In this document: piece after piece, positions 1 to 5,270 of the stretch
Position numbering within the stretch: the stretch's first letter is position 1
Layout of the letters: each line of letters starts with the position of its first letter
Position numbers and translations under genes: made by a program
Source of the DNA: Actinomycetota bacterium
GTDB lineage: Bacteria > Actinomycetota > Acidimicrobiia > Acidimicrobiales > Acidimicrobiaceae
Length of the DNA: 5,599 nt
NCBI GenBank assembly: GCA_027318945.1
Contig: DAHVOF010000142.1
Span: 1-5,599, forward strand
Reading direction: 5' to 3'
The notes under the pieces: generated by a model
The model's input: only the letters and a program-made list of their open reading frames with translations
The model's database searches: none
What the model was told of the DNA's origin: nothing

Positions 1-1022
1 ACAGCTGCGTACCGAGTTGATTCGTTGTTGAAGTAGCCGCGAATTCGCTCGGCATTCTTCTGAATGGATCGCATACAGCCGATGACTGCGGCTTTCAGGG
101 AAACCTTGTCTTCGACGACGGTGCGGCCGATGCGATTGTTCTTCAAGTCGTTCCACACCCGCTCGTCTGGGTTCAATTCCGGCGAGTAGGGAGGCAGAAA
201 GAAAAGACGAAATCGGTCTTTCACGGACTCAACAAACTTCTGCACCATTTTTGCCTTGTGCGAAGGGTGGCCATCGACGATCAGAAAAATCTTCCCCGGA
301 GCGTTGTGCAAGAGTCGCTTGATGAATTCGATGAACTGCGAGGATCCTACGGTTCCATCTACCACCATGAAACGCATCTCGCCCTGTGCGCTGACTGCGG
401 AAATCAGATTCAGGCTGAACCGTGCCCCCGTACTGCTCACCACCGGCGTCTGGCCCCGGGGTGCCCAGGTCGTCCCGGCATGGTGATCCGAACGAACCCC
501 GGCCTCGTCACCGAAAAAGATCTGCGCCTTCTCGCGCTTTGCCATCAGGCGAATCTCCGGGTACTCCTCGTCGAGCCACTTCTGCACCGCCTCCGGTTGC
601 TGCTGGTATGCGCGCCACACCGGCCGTTGCGGACTCAGCCCCAACTGCCCAAGAAGCCGGCACACCGACGCCTTGCTCAACTCCACCTTGAACCGCTGCG
701 CGATCAACTCCCCGAGCATCTTCGCCGTCCACAGCGCGTAGGTAAACTTCAACTGCAGCGGATTCTTCATCGTCACTGTCTGATAGATCCACCGCATCGC
801 CTTGCCGTCAAGCTTGGGCTTGCGCCCGCCGCGCTTGCCCGCTTCAAGCTTGTCCCATCCGCCGCTACGGTACAGGGCAAGCCATCCATACACCGCTTGT
901 CGGCTTACTCCAAACACCTGCGCTACGACTTCCGGCGATTCCCCCGCTTGAACGCTCGCCACCACGCGCTTGCGTAGCTCTGTCAGACCTTCATGCGTCA
1001 ACTTTCTGGCGTCTTGTTTCAT
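1..1022 (-). CDS. IS630-family transposase, 3' end beyond the window
   Basis: This is a DDE transposase that would catalyse cut-and-paste movement of an IS630/Tc1-mariner-type element into TA dinucleotides. Reading from the ATG at 1022, the frame stays open for 340 codons to the left edge with no stop or frameshift. Residues about 1-60 are a helix-turn-helix DNA-binding region (VFGVSRQAVYGWLALY), followed by a basic linker (GKRGGRKPK) and a second HTH-like segment. The catalytic triad is visible: D172 in FFGDEAGV, D250 in FLIVDGHPSHKA and E287 in SPELNPDERVW. There are 36 residues between the second D and the E, as expected for this family. Family members are usually about 340-350 residues, so only the last few codons should be missing. 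It is convergent with nothing and points the same way as the Ubl operon upstream of it. It appears functional, so the insertion is probably recent. Confidence 0.95.
   Translation of the reverse strand, partial: MKQDARKLTHEGLTELRKRVVASVQAGESPEVVAQVFGVSRQAVYGWLALYRSGGWDKLEAGKRGGRKPKLDGKAMRWIYQTVTMKNPLQLKFTYALWTAKMLGELIAQRFKVELSKASVCRLLGQLGLSPQRPVWRAYQQQPEAVQKWLDEEYPEIRLMAKREKAQIFFGDEAGVRSDHHAGTTWAPRGQTPVVSSTGARFSLNLISAVSAQGEMRFMVVDGTVGSSQFIEFIKRLLHNAPGKIFLIVDGHPSHKAKMVQKFVESVKDRFRLFFLPPYSPELNPDERVWNDLKNNRIGRTVVEDKVSLKAAVIGCMRSIQKNAERIRGYFNNESTRYAA
1..1022 (-). mobile_element. IS630-type insertion sequence (partial, minimum extent)
   Basis: The element is recognised from its intact DDE transposase. 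The left end lies outside the window. The right end must fall between the transposase start at 1022 and the end of the E1 gene at 1272. I could not place the right terminal inverted repeat without the other end for comparison, so the span given is only the part certain to be inside the element. Several TA dinucleotides near 1075-1080 (in ggttaataactc) are possible target-site junctions but are not evidence on their own. Confidence 0.6.
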
Positions 1023-1271
1023 CCCCACAAAATAGCAGAACGTAAAACAAATATCCAGACTATTGTGAGACGGTTAATAACTCTGCCACCGACCTTGGGC
1101 GGGCCTCAACTTATCGACACGACCATCAAGTTTGCGTTAGCACCCATGATAAGGGCCCTTTGCGCGGGCATAAGTAAAGACCTTGTTTTGTTCTATATGA
1201 AAGGTAAGTATGCCGGTGTAGTGGTTCATACTGAACGCAACATCTCAGCTTCTAGGGCACATTGAGCATCG
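1023..1271. other. Intergenic region between the IS transposase and the conjugation operon
   Basis: This 249-base stretch should contain the transposase promoter, the right inverted repeat of the IS and the trailer of the four-gene operon. I see no gene here. Short frames through it have no recognisable protein and weak starts. Two small symmetric elements are present: the 10-bp palindrome aagggccctt at 1151-1160, and the hairpin gttca-tac-tgaac at 1224-1236. The latter lies about 35 nt past the E1 stop on the minus strand. Neither is followed by a T-run in the right direction, so neither is a convincing intrinsic terminator. Confidence 0.5.
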
Positions 1272-2771
1272 TTATGTGCCCAGAAGGGGTCCGGCGAACT
1301 TTCTCGTGTAGACATCGCGATAATCACTATCCTGACAGATACAAATCCCCCTGGGATCCTTGGCGACAGGGTGGGATGGTACTGACGGCAATGGTTTCAG
1401 CACATCTAGTTGAGTCACCTGACTCCCGTTCCCGATTCCCAACTCGTGCCGAACAGCGGCGGCAGCTAGAAGAATGCCGGCGAGGGCCGACTGATGAGCT
1501 AATGGAACATGCACTTCCGTTCGTGGTGTTCCCATTCGGGATAGCGGAAGGGCAGCACCGCCGCAGAAACCATCAACGTAAAGGTCTCTGAGCGAATGTC
1601 CCTCAAATGGCAATAGGCGTTCGAGCGGAATATCTTGTGCGGTGGAGATTGCTTCTAGCAGGTCTCGTGGAGCACTGTCGTTACGATGAAGGAGCAACCG
1701 GATTTGCATGATGCGTTCAGGTACGCCAAATGCTTCGGCGATGGTGGCGTCTTCATTCATGACCGCGTGTTCAGGCAGGTAAAGGCAACATACACAGGCC
1801 CCATTTAGGAAATCGTGCGTAGAGACGCCCAGGTCACCAGGCTGGGTCCACGCATTAGCAACCCATTTCGGCAGTGATGCTTGACCGGCACGACGATCAC
1901 GGGCTGAATCCAGCGCAAGAAGAAGACGCTCGATACGATGGTTAGTTATCTCAAGGAAAGTTGCGAAATCGCTTTCGTTAGGGATCGCCCGCAGAGAGTT
2001 TGTGAAGTACCGAGAAGCTACCAGAGGCTTTGATGATCCTTCATCAGCTCGCTCTGCCAGCACATAGCGCTGGATGTTTCCCAAATCGATGGTCTGGTGG
2101 TCCACGATAGTTAACGTTCCCTTGACGGGTGTACGGGCAAGGGCCCAGGCCGCGGCATTCCCGATAGCACCACAGCCAGCTAACACCAAGTCAGTGGATA
2201 AAGGTGGGAAGGCTATCGCGCTGCGGTGCTCTTCATTGGTGGAATTGAGGACATCAAACGTGGCATTTGCGTCCAGCCTAGGCTCAGGCAGAAACACATA
2301 TCGGAATAAGTTGGCAGCTGCTAAGCACGCCGCTACGCCTGATCCAAAGGGAATATTGGTGTCTGCACAGGGTTGCGGCGCGGAGGTGGAGATCGCGGCT
2401 ATCCATCCGTTTGAGCCAGCGAAAATGCGTTGAGCTGACCATGGGGGCAGCGCCGTGGAACCAACAACCACCTCGACAGTAGGATCTCCGGACAGCTCCA
2501 CGTTCGGATTGATGCGGCGGGCTAACTCCCGCGATCTATCGACAATGCCATTCTCGGAGTCTGCGCGGAATATTAGTGTCGGGTATAGTCGGGCAATCAA
2601 CCGTACCAACAGATCCGTAAGTGCGCACCCCTCCTTGCTTTCCGCATCTTTACCAAAAGTGATTCCGACTCGCACCTCCCCCAACATCGCCGTCAGGCGC
2701 TGATCATCGAGCCCTGATAAGGCCTGCGCGATAGCGACAGCGTTTCGTGCGAAATAATCAGGGATCGCCAT
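1272..2771 (-). CDS. E1-like ubiquitin-activating enzyme (ThiF-family adenylyltransferase) with N-terminal extension
   Basis: This predicted E1 should adenylate the C-terminal glycine of the Ubl encoded at 4135-3875 and pass it on as a thioester. The active ThiF/E1 fold begins at about residue 190. It has a nucleotide-binding glycine loop GCGAIGN (199-205), D224 and D229 in IVDHQTIDLGNIQR, N232, R235, K248 and D288 in ALDSARDRR. Cys326, Cys329, Cys477 and Cys479 (CVCC and CIC) look like a tetracysteine zinc site. Cys403 in DGFCGGA is my best candidate for the catalytic thiol. Residues 1-190 lack a glycine loop but end in a segment (141-163, IPFGSGVAACLAAANLFR) like the late part of ThiF domains, so this may be a degenerate second adenylation half. 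It is the last gene of the operon, 3 bases after the JAB stop, with GGAGAG (2784-2779) 7 nt before the ATG. The C-terminus looks complete. E1 identity is strong; the roles of individual cysteines are inferred. Confidence 0.93.
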   Translation of the reverse strand: MAIPDYFARNAVAIAQALSGLDDQRLTAMLGEVRVGITFGKDAESKEGCALTDLLVRLIARLYPTLIFRADSENGIVDRSRELARRINPNVELSGDPTVEVVVGSTALPPWSAQRIFAGSNGWIAAISTSAPQPCADTNIPFGSGVAACLAAANLFRYVFLPEPRLDANATFDVLNSTNEEHRSAIAFPPLSTDLVLAGCGAIGNAAAWALARTPVKGTLTIVDHQTIDLGNIQRYVLAERADEGSSKPLVASRYFTNSLRAIPNESDFATFLEITNHRIERLLLALDSARDRRAGQASLPKWVANAWTQPGDLGVSTHDFLNGACVCCLYLPEHAVMNEDATIAEAFGVPERIMQIRLLLHRNDSAPRDLLEAISTAQDIPLERLLPFEGHSLRDLYVDGFCGGAALPLSRMGTPRTEVHVPLAHQSALAGILLAAAAVRHELGIGNGSQVTQLDVLKPLPSVPSHPVAKDPRGICICQDSDYRDVYTRKFAGPLLGT

Positions 2772-2774
2772 ACC

Positions 2775-3260
2775 CTAACTCTCCAACTGTAACAAGACCT
2801 GCGCTTCGTTAGGAGTTAATTCGTCCCAGCCCGACACACCTAACCTGTAGAGTGCGGTACGGGGGCCACGTACACCTGTGCGGCCAAAATCTGGGACGAC
2901 TAGTGACAATCCACCCCGTGTAGTCACAATTGGGAAGTCGTCGTCGGTATTGGAGTGATAGGCTTCGGTCGGATGGGAGTGCACTTGCACGGCTAGCAGT
3001 TCGTTATTTTCAAATAGCCATAAATTCAAGCGATGGAGCTCATCCCCCTCTACGCGGATACATAGCCCTTCGGGGAGCCGGTAACCGGTTTGCCGCGGGA
3101 CGTGCATGGTGCGCACATAGAAAACATCGCGTGCTACAGTACCACTCCATAGCACAAAGAGCTCGACACCGTTTCGCCCGGCACCCCGTAACTGCTCGTC
3201 CGTTTCATCGCAAATATTCCGCGGAATTACAAACCGCTGGATCAGCTCGAAGGTCTTCAT
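2775..3260 (-). CDS. JAB/JAMM (MPN) metalloprotease, predicted Ubl deconjugase
   Basis: This is a zinc isopeptidase-type protein expected to cleave the Ubl from targets, like eukaryotic JAMM deubiquitinases, the Cap3 protein of type II CBASS and BilD. The JAMM residues are visible: Glu33 in GVELFVLWSG as the upstream general base, then His94 and His96 in VQVHSHP, Ser103, and Asp106 or Asp107 in HSNTDDDF. The spacing from the second His to Ser is six residues, one shorter than the classic signature. The run of three Asp leaves some doubt over which one binds zinc. At 161 residues it is a minimal one-domain JAB with no fusion. Its ATG overlaps the E2 stop (ATGA), and no purine-rich site precedes it, so translation is probably coupled to E2. 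The E1 gene follows after 3 bases. A role in trimming a Ubl precursor is unlikely to be needed here, because the Ubl already ends in Gly-Gly. Confidence 0.93.
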   Translation of the reverse strand: MKTFELIQRFVIPRNICDETDEQLRGAGRNGVELFVLWSGTVARDVFYVRTMHVPRQTGYRLPEGLCIRVEGDELHRLNLWLFENNELLAVQVHSHPTEAYHSNTDDDFPIVTTRGGLSLVVPDFGRTGVRGPRTALYRLGVSGWDELTPNEAQVLLQLES

Positions 3261-3874
3261 GGTGGGGGCGGTCCGAATGCGAGAGTAACCGTTGGAACAA
3301 GTTGGACGTTAAACGAAGTGATCGGCTCTAAGCCATATCGAGAAATAATTTCGAGCAGCCGCACAAGTCGACCGGCACCGCTCGCCCGGTGGAGTTCCCA
3401 TAGATCTCCGCTGTGAGCAGGGTGCTCATGGTACTCTCGGACTCCGGGAAGACAAAGAAACGGTAATTCCTCCGGAGCGGACGCTTGCATGAGTGGTTGT
3501 GCTTGGCGCAGTTGCATCGCCACCGGTTGTGGAGATCCGACCACCCCCGGCAACTGGATCTGTTGCTCCGGAAGTGCTCGCATCAGTTTGGTCGGTAGTT
3601 CCGACGACTTGTAAGGCTGTCCGCTAAATGGGTTGACGAGCCGCACCGAAGGCGGCGCTGCATCGTAGTTGGTGTAATCGAATGAGACCCCTGTCACGAT
3701 TGCGCTTGGCACCAATTTTGGTGAGGCCAGGACAACTAAAACGCGTGGGTACTCTGCGTGCGCCAAGAACCACCCACGCTGACGATATTCATCGTCCAAG
3801 CTACGGAACTCTTTGATTTCGCGATCAAACTTTCTGCGCGAAACTGCGGGATCGGTGTACTGGTGGCACGACAT
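3257..3874 (-). CDS. Divergent E2-like (prokaryotic UBC-fold) conjugating protein
   Basis: This is predicted to accept the Ubl from the E1 and transfer it to targets. The call rests on position (between a Ubl with Gly-Gly and a JAB/E1 pair) and on E2-like signals. A β-strand region at 44-66 leads into the proline-rich element APPSVRLVNPFSG (73-85), like the PxxPPxV part of E2 folds. Then comes a single well-placed cysteine, Cys141 in LPFLCLPG, followed by Tyr148, His149, His151, His154 and the block SGDLWELHR (155-163). Cys3 is the only other cysteine. In canonical E2s the HPN motif lies before the cysteine; here the histidines follow it, which fits the prokaryotic E2 variants often annotated as putative metal-binding proteins. 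The gene starts directly after the Ubl stop (TAA then ATG) and overlaps the JAB start by 4 bases. The tail is proline-rich (FGPPPP). Catalytic assignment is inferred. Confidence 0.78.
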   Translation of the reverse strand: MSCHQYTDPAVSRRKFDREIKEFRSLDDEYRQRGWFLAHAEYPRVLVVLASPKLVPSAIVTGVSFDYTNYDAAPPSVRLVNPFSGQPYKSSELPTKLMRALPEQQIQLPGVVGSPQPVAMQLRQAQPLMQASAPEELPFLCLPGVREYHEHPAHSGDLWELHRASGAGRLVRLLEIISRYGLEPITSFNVQLVPTVTLAFGPPPP

Positions 3875-4135
3875 TTAGCCGCCGACCCCGGCCTTGAGGT
3901 TGAGAAAGAGCTTGACACCGCTGATGATGCCATAGTCCGCCACGGTTTTTTGCAGATCGAGAATTTGCCCGTTCGCGTCGCGAAGCTCCCAGTTGTCGAT
4001 TGGTTGTCCGGAATTACCGGACTTCTCAAGGGCGCGCACAACGACTGCGCGAAGTACTTCTTTTACGGCAACGTGGTCCAGCGCTATGGGCTGCCCGTTG
4101 ATGATTACCGTGATTTCGATCGGATGCTCATCCAT
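3875..4135 (-). CDS. Ubiquitin-like protein with C-terminal Gly-Gly
   Basis: This 86-residue β-grasp protein is the predicted modifier of the operon. The pattern is ubiquitin-like. It has a first hairpin (IEITVIING at 7-14, QPIALD at 15-20), a helix (AVKEVLRAVVVRALEKSG, 23-40), strands around WELRD (49-53) and ILDLQ (58-62), and a last strand VKLFLNL (74-80) leading into a flexible tail KAGVGG. The protein stops exactly after the second glycine, so no maturation cleavage is required before adenylation. Only one Ubl domain is present, unlike the two-domain ISG15-like BilA. It may belong with the small DUF2604-type or multiubiquitin-type Ubls, but I cannot confirm the family. It is first in the operon, with GAGGAG at 4146-4141, 5 nt before the ATG. 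This is a stronger site than those of the next two genes and fits a modifier made in excess. Confidence 0.88.
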   Translation of the reverse strand: MDEHPIEITVIINGQPIALDHVAVKEVLRAVVVRALEKSGNSGQPIDNWELRDANGQILDLQKTVADYGIISGVKLFLNLKAGVGG

Positions 4136-4140
4136 AACTG

Positions 4141-4146
4141 CTCCTC
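4141..4146 (-). promoter_or_regulatory. Ribosome binding site of the Ubl gene
   Basis: GAGGAG on the minus strand lies 5 nt before the ATG at 4135. It is the strongest Shine-Dalgarno match in the four-gene operon and fixes the Ubl start. Confidence 0.75.
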
Positions 4147-4152
4147 AGTTGC

Positions 4153-4182
4153 TTGACACCCATCGTTCCCATGGTGCACAAT
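4153..4182 (+). promoter_or_regulatory. Candidate promoter for the regulator gene
   Basis: A perfect -35 hexamer TTGACA (4153-4158) is followed after 18 bases by CACAAT (4177-4182), a 4-of-6 match to the -10 consensus. Transcription would start near 4189 and give a leader of about 45 nt before the TTG start at 4235. The spacer and -10 are covered by the palindrome at 4166-4187, so a protein bound there would block this promoter. The -35 is convincing; the -10 is only fair. Confidence 0.5.
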
Positions 4183-4187
4183 GGGAA
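4166..4187. promoter_or_regulatory. 22-bp palindromic operator candidate
   Basis: The arms TTCCCAT (4166-4172) and ATGGGAA (4181-4187) are exact reverse complements. The centre GTGCAC (4174-4179) is itself palindromic. Only the pair 4173/4180 breaks the symmetry, so 20 of 22 bases are symmetric. It lies between the two divergent genes, over the spacer and -10 of the plus-strand promoter and just downstream of the minus-strand -10. This is the classic position for a dimeric repressor controlling both directions. The likely ligand is the winged-helix protein encoded at 4235-4822; that pairing is inferred. Confidence 0.7.
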
Positions 4188-4188
4188 T

Positions 4189-4216
4189 GTTAAATGACAA
4201 CACTGCATTAGGTCAA
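4189..4216 (-). promoter_or_regulatory. Candidate promoter for the Ubl-E2-JAB-E1 operon
   Basis: On the minus strand TTGACC (4216-4211) is followed after 16 bases by TTTAAC (4194-4189), matching the -35 at 5 of 6 and the -10 at 4 of 6 positions. The start point would fall at about 4182, inside the palindrome, so binding there would block initiation or clearance. This is the best match in the 99-base divergent region but is moderate. Confidence 0.4.
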
Positions 4217-4223
4217 TACCAGC

Positions 4224-4227
4224 GGAG
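4224..4227 (+). promoter_or_regulatory. Ribosome binding site that supports a TTG start
   Basis: GGAG ends 7 nt before the TTG at 4235. No ATG or GTG nearer the 5' end of this frame has such a site, so the regulator most likely begins with TTG. Confidence 0.65.
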
Positions 4228-4234
4228 ATAGGCA

Positions 4235-4822
4235 TTGAAGCCAATAGTCTTTGATGTGAGATTCGTACCCGTGGGCACAGGTTCCGCAGTTTGGGATGAC
4301 CCTCACGCCGGCAACGTTATCCAGAGATTTATGCCCCACGATCGCAGCCATGGACCAATGGTAGGCATTCTCCATTTTGGGGGCGTCCGTCCTACACCTG
4401 GTGTGATCCGTGAGGTAGTGCTCACGGTTGGCGAGGACGTAAAAGCGGGCCGATATGGGGCTTTTTCTCTTATCGTGAGCAGCGACGACGAAGCGACTCG
4501 GTGCGTAATTCGCGATGTTGCCGGCGCGCAGGGTGTGGCAATGTTCGTCAGCTCGTCGTCCGTAGTTCTAGAAGGTGCTGAGCCGGTTGGCGGCTTAACG
4601 GTGAAGGACCGTGAAACACTGGATTTCGTTCTGCAAGCGGGAGGAACAATCACCGCGTCGGAATTCGCGGAGCGCCAGGGCATAGAACAGACCACAGCCG
4701 GCAACCGACTGGTGGCACTTCATAAAAAGGGCTACCTCCAACGAATGCAACGGCCGCACCCCGTTGGCGACTTATTCGTTGACCCACGTTCGATTCGGTT
4801 TAGCAGTACCGAGCTGACGTAA
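4235..4822 (+). CDS. Probable winged-helix transcriptional regulator with α/β N-terminal domain
   Basis: This 195-residue protein of two parts is transcribed away from the conjugation operon. Residues about 40-110 alternate strands and helices (MVGILHFGGVRP, VIREVVLTVGEDV, AFSLIVSSD, VAMFVSSSS), a layout that could be a STAS-like or other sensor domain. I do not recognise the family. Residues about 122-185 look like a MarR/ArsR-style winged helix: ETLDFVLQAGGTITASEFAERQ, recognition helix TTAGNRLVALHKKGYL (153-168), then a wing ending in GDLFVDP. It lacks membrane segments, so it should act in the cytoplasm. It starts with TTG, which may keep its level low. Its neighbourhood, with a near-perfect palindrome in the divergent promoter region, suggests an autorepressor that also represses the Ubl operon and is released by some cue at the N-terminal domain. 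The regulator role is fairly likely; ligand and target are inferred. Confidence 0.72.
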   Translation: MKPIVFDVRFVPVGTGSAVWDDPHAGNVIQRFMPHDRSHGPMVGILHFGGVRPTPGVIREVVLTVGEDVKAGRYGAFSLIVSSDDEATRCVIRDVAGAQGVAMFVSSSSVVLEGAEPVGGLTVKDRETLDFVLQAGGTITASEFAERQGIEQTTAGNRLVALHKKGYLQRMQRPHPVGDLFVDPRSIRFSSTELT

Positions 4823-4889
4823 TTTACGAAACTCATGTTGATCTTCGCAAGGGCATAGTGGAAAACATGGTATTGAAAGGAACGACATC

Positions 4890-5252
4890 ATGAATGCAGC
4901 CGCTCACCAGTGGACCGCCGCCTTTACCACAGGCGCGGTCTTGCACGCCAGCGAAGTCCAGCGCGGCGAGGCAACGGCTTGGCCGATCGCGGGTGGCGTC
5001 CTCGCGGCCATTTTCGCGAAGCTACCGGACGTCCTCGAACCCGCTGTCCATCCGCATCACCGTCAGTTCTTTCACAGCGTGGCCTGTACGGCGTTGGTGG
5101 CGGCAGGTTGGAAGAAGCTTCACGAGTGGCAGCCGCCATCCGACGAAGGCCGATTCCTGCGCAAGATCAGAATGATCGGGGCCGGCGCCTACCTCTGCCA
5201 CCTCGCCCCGGACGCACTCACCGCGCGATCGCTTCCTTTGGTCGGGCGATGA
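4890..5252 (+). CDS. Small YdjM/DUF457-like membrane-associated metal-dependent hydrolase
   Basis: This 120-residue protein resembles the YdjM (DUF457) family of inner-membrane putative metal-dependent hydrolases. Family-like signals are present in order: FAKLPDVLEPAVHPHHRQFFHS (42-63) with D47, H54, H56, H57, R58 and H62, and later AYLCHLAPDALTARSLPL (100-117) with H104 and D108. In the family these His/Asp residues are thought to bind metal. Hydrophobic stretches at about 31-44, 64-73 and 96-105 would touch or cross the membrane. It is shorter than E. coli YdjM (roughly 200 residues), so it is a compact version with fewer membrane spans. AAAGGAA (4876-4882) precedes the ATG. The gene follows the regulator by 67 bases, and the CD-NTase gene starts 18 bases after its stop, so the last two are almost surely co-transcribed. 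The CD-NTase neighbour makes a membrane-acting defence effector or accessory possible. No substrate is known to me. Confidence 0.75.
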   Translation: MNAAAHQWTAAFTTGAVLHASEVQRGEATAWPIAGGVLAAIFAKLPDVLEPAVHPHHRQFFHSVACTALVAAGWKKLHEWQPPSDEGRFLRKIRMIGAGAYLCHLAPDALTARSLPLVGR

Positions 5253-5270
5253 ACAGAGAGGAGCATTAGT

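Noticed and set aside
508..792. Minus-strand frame of 94 codons inside the transposase
   Set aside because: It lies in a different frame from the transposase and has a low-complexity Ala/Gly/Val composition typical of an out-of-frame read.
258..977. Long plus-strand frame of 239 codons
   Set aside because: It is antisense to the IS630 transposase, whose minus frame has the full DDE triad. The plus product is rich in Arg, Leu, His and Pro without any recognisable domain.
1151..1236. Palindrome at 1151-1160 and small hairpin at 1224-1236 as operon terminators
   Set aside because: The first has no loop and the second only a 5-bp stem. Neither has a following T-run on the minus strand.
993..1265. 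Plus-strand frame of 90 codons across the IS start and the intergenic region
   Set aside because: It overlaps the start of the transposase, has no good ribosome binding site and matches no family I know.
1262..1591. Plus-strand frame of 109 codons
   Set aside because: It is antisense to the E1 C-terminus, which shows conserved cysteines and family features in the minus frame.
2074..2433. Plus-strand frame of 119 codons within the E1 gene
   Set aside because: It is antisense to the glycine-loop region of the E1 and has no domain or ribosome binding site.
3736..4156. Other frames across the E2/Ubl junction on both strands
   Set aside because: They conflict with the Ubl and E2 frames, which have coherent folds, the Gly-Gly end and tight gene junctions.
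4823..4889. A separate promoter for the YdjM-like and CD-NTase genes
   Set aside because: TTGATC at 4838 has no acceptable -10 at 16-18 bases, so I cannot tell whether these genes depend on the regulator's promoter.
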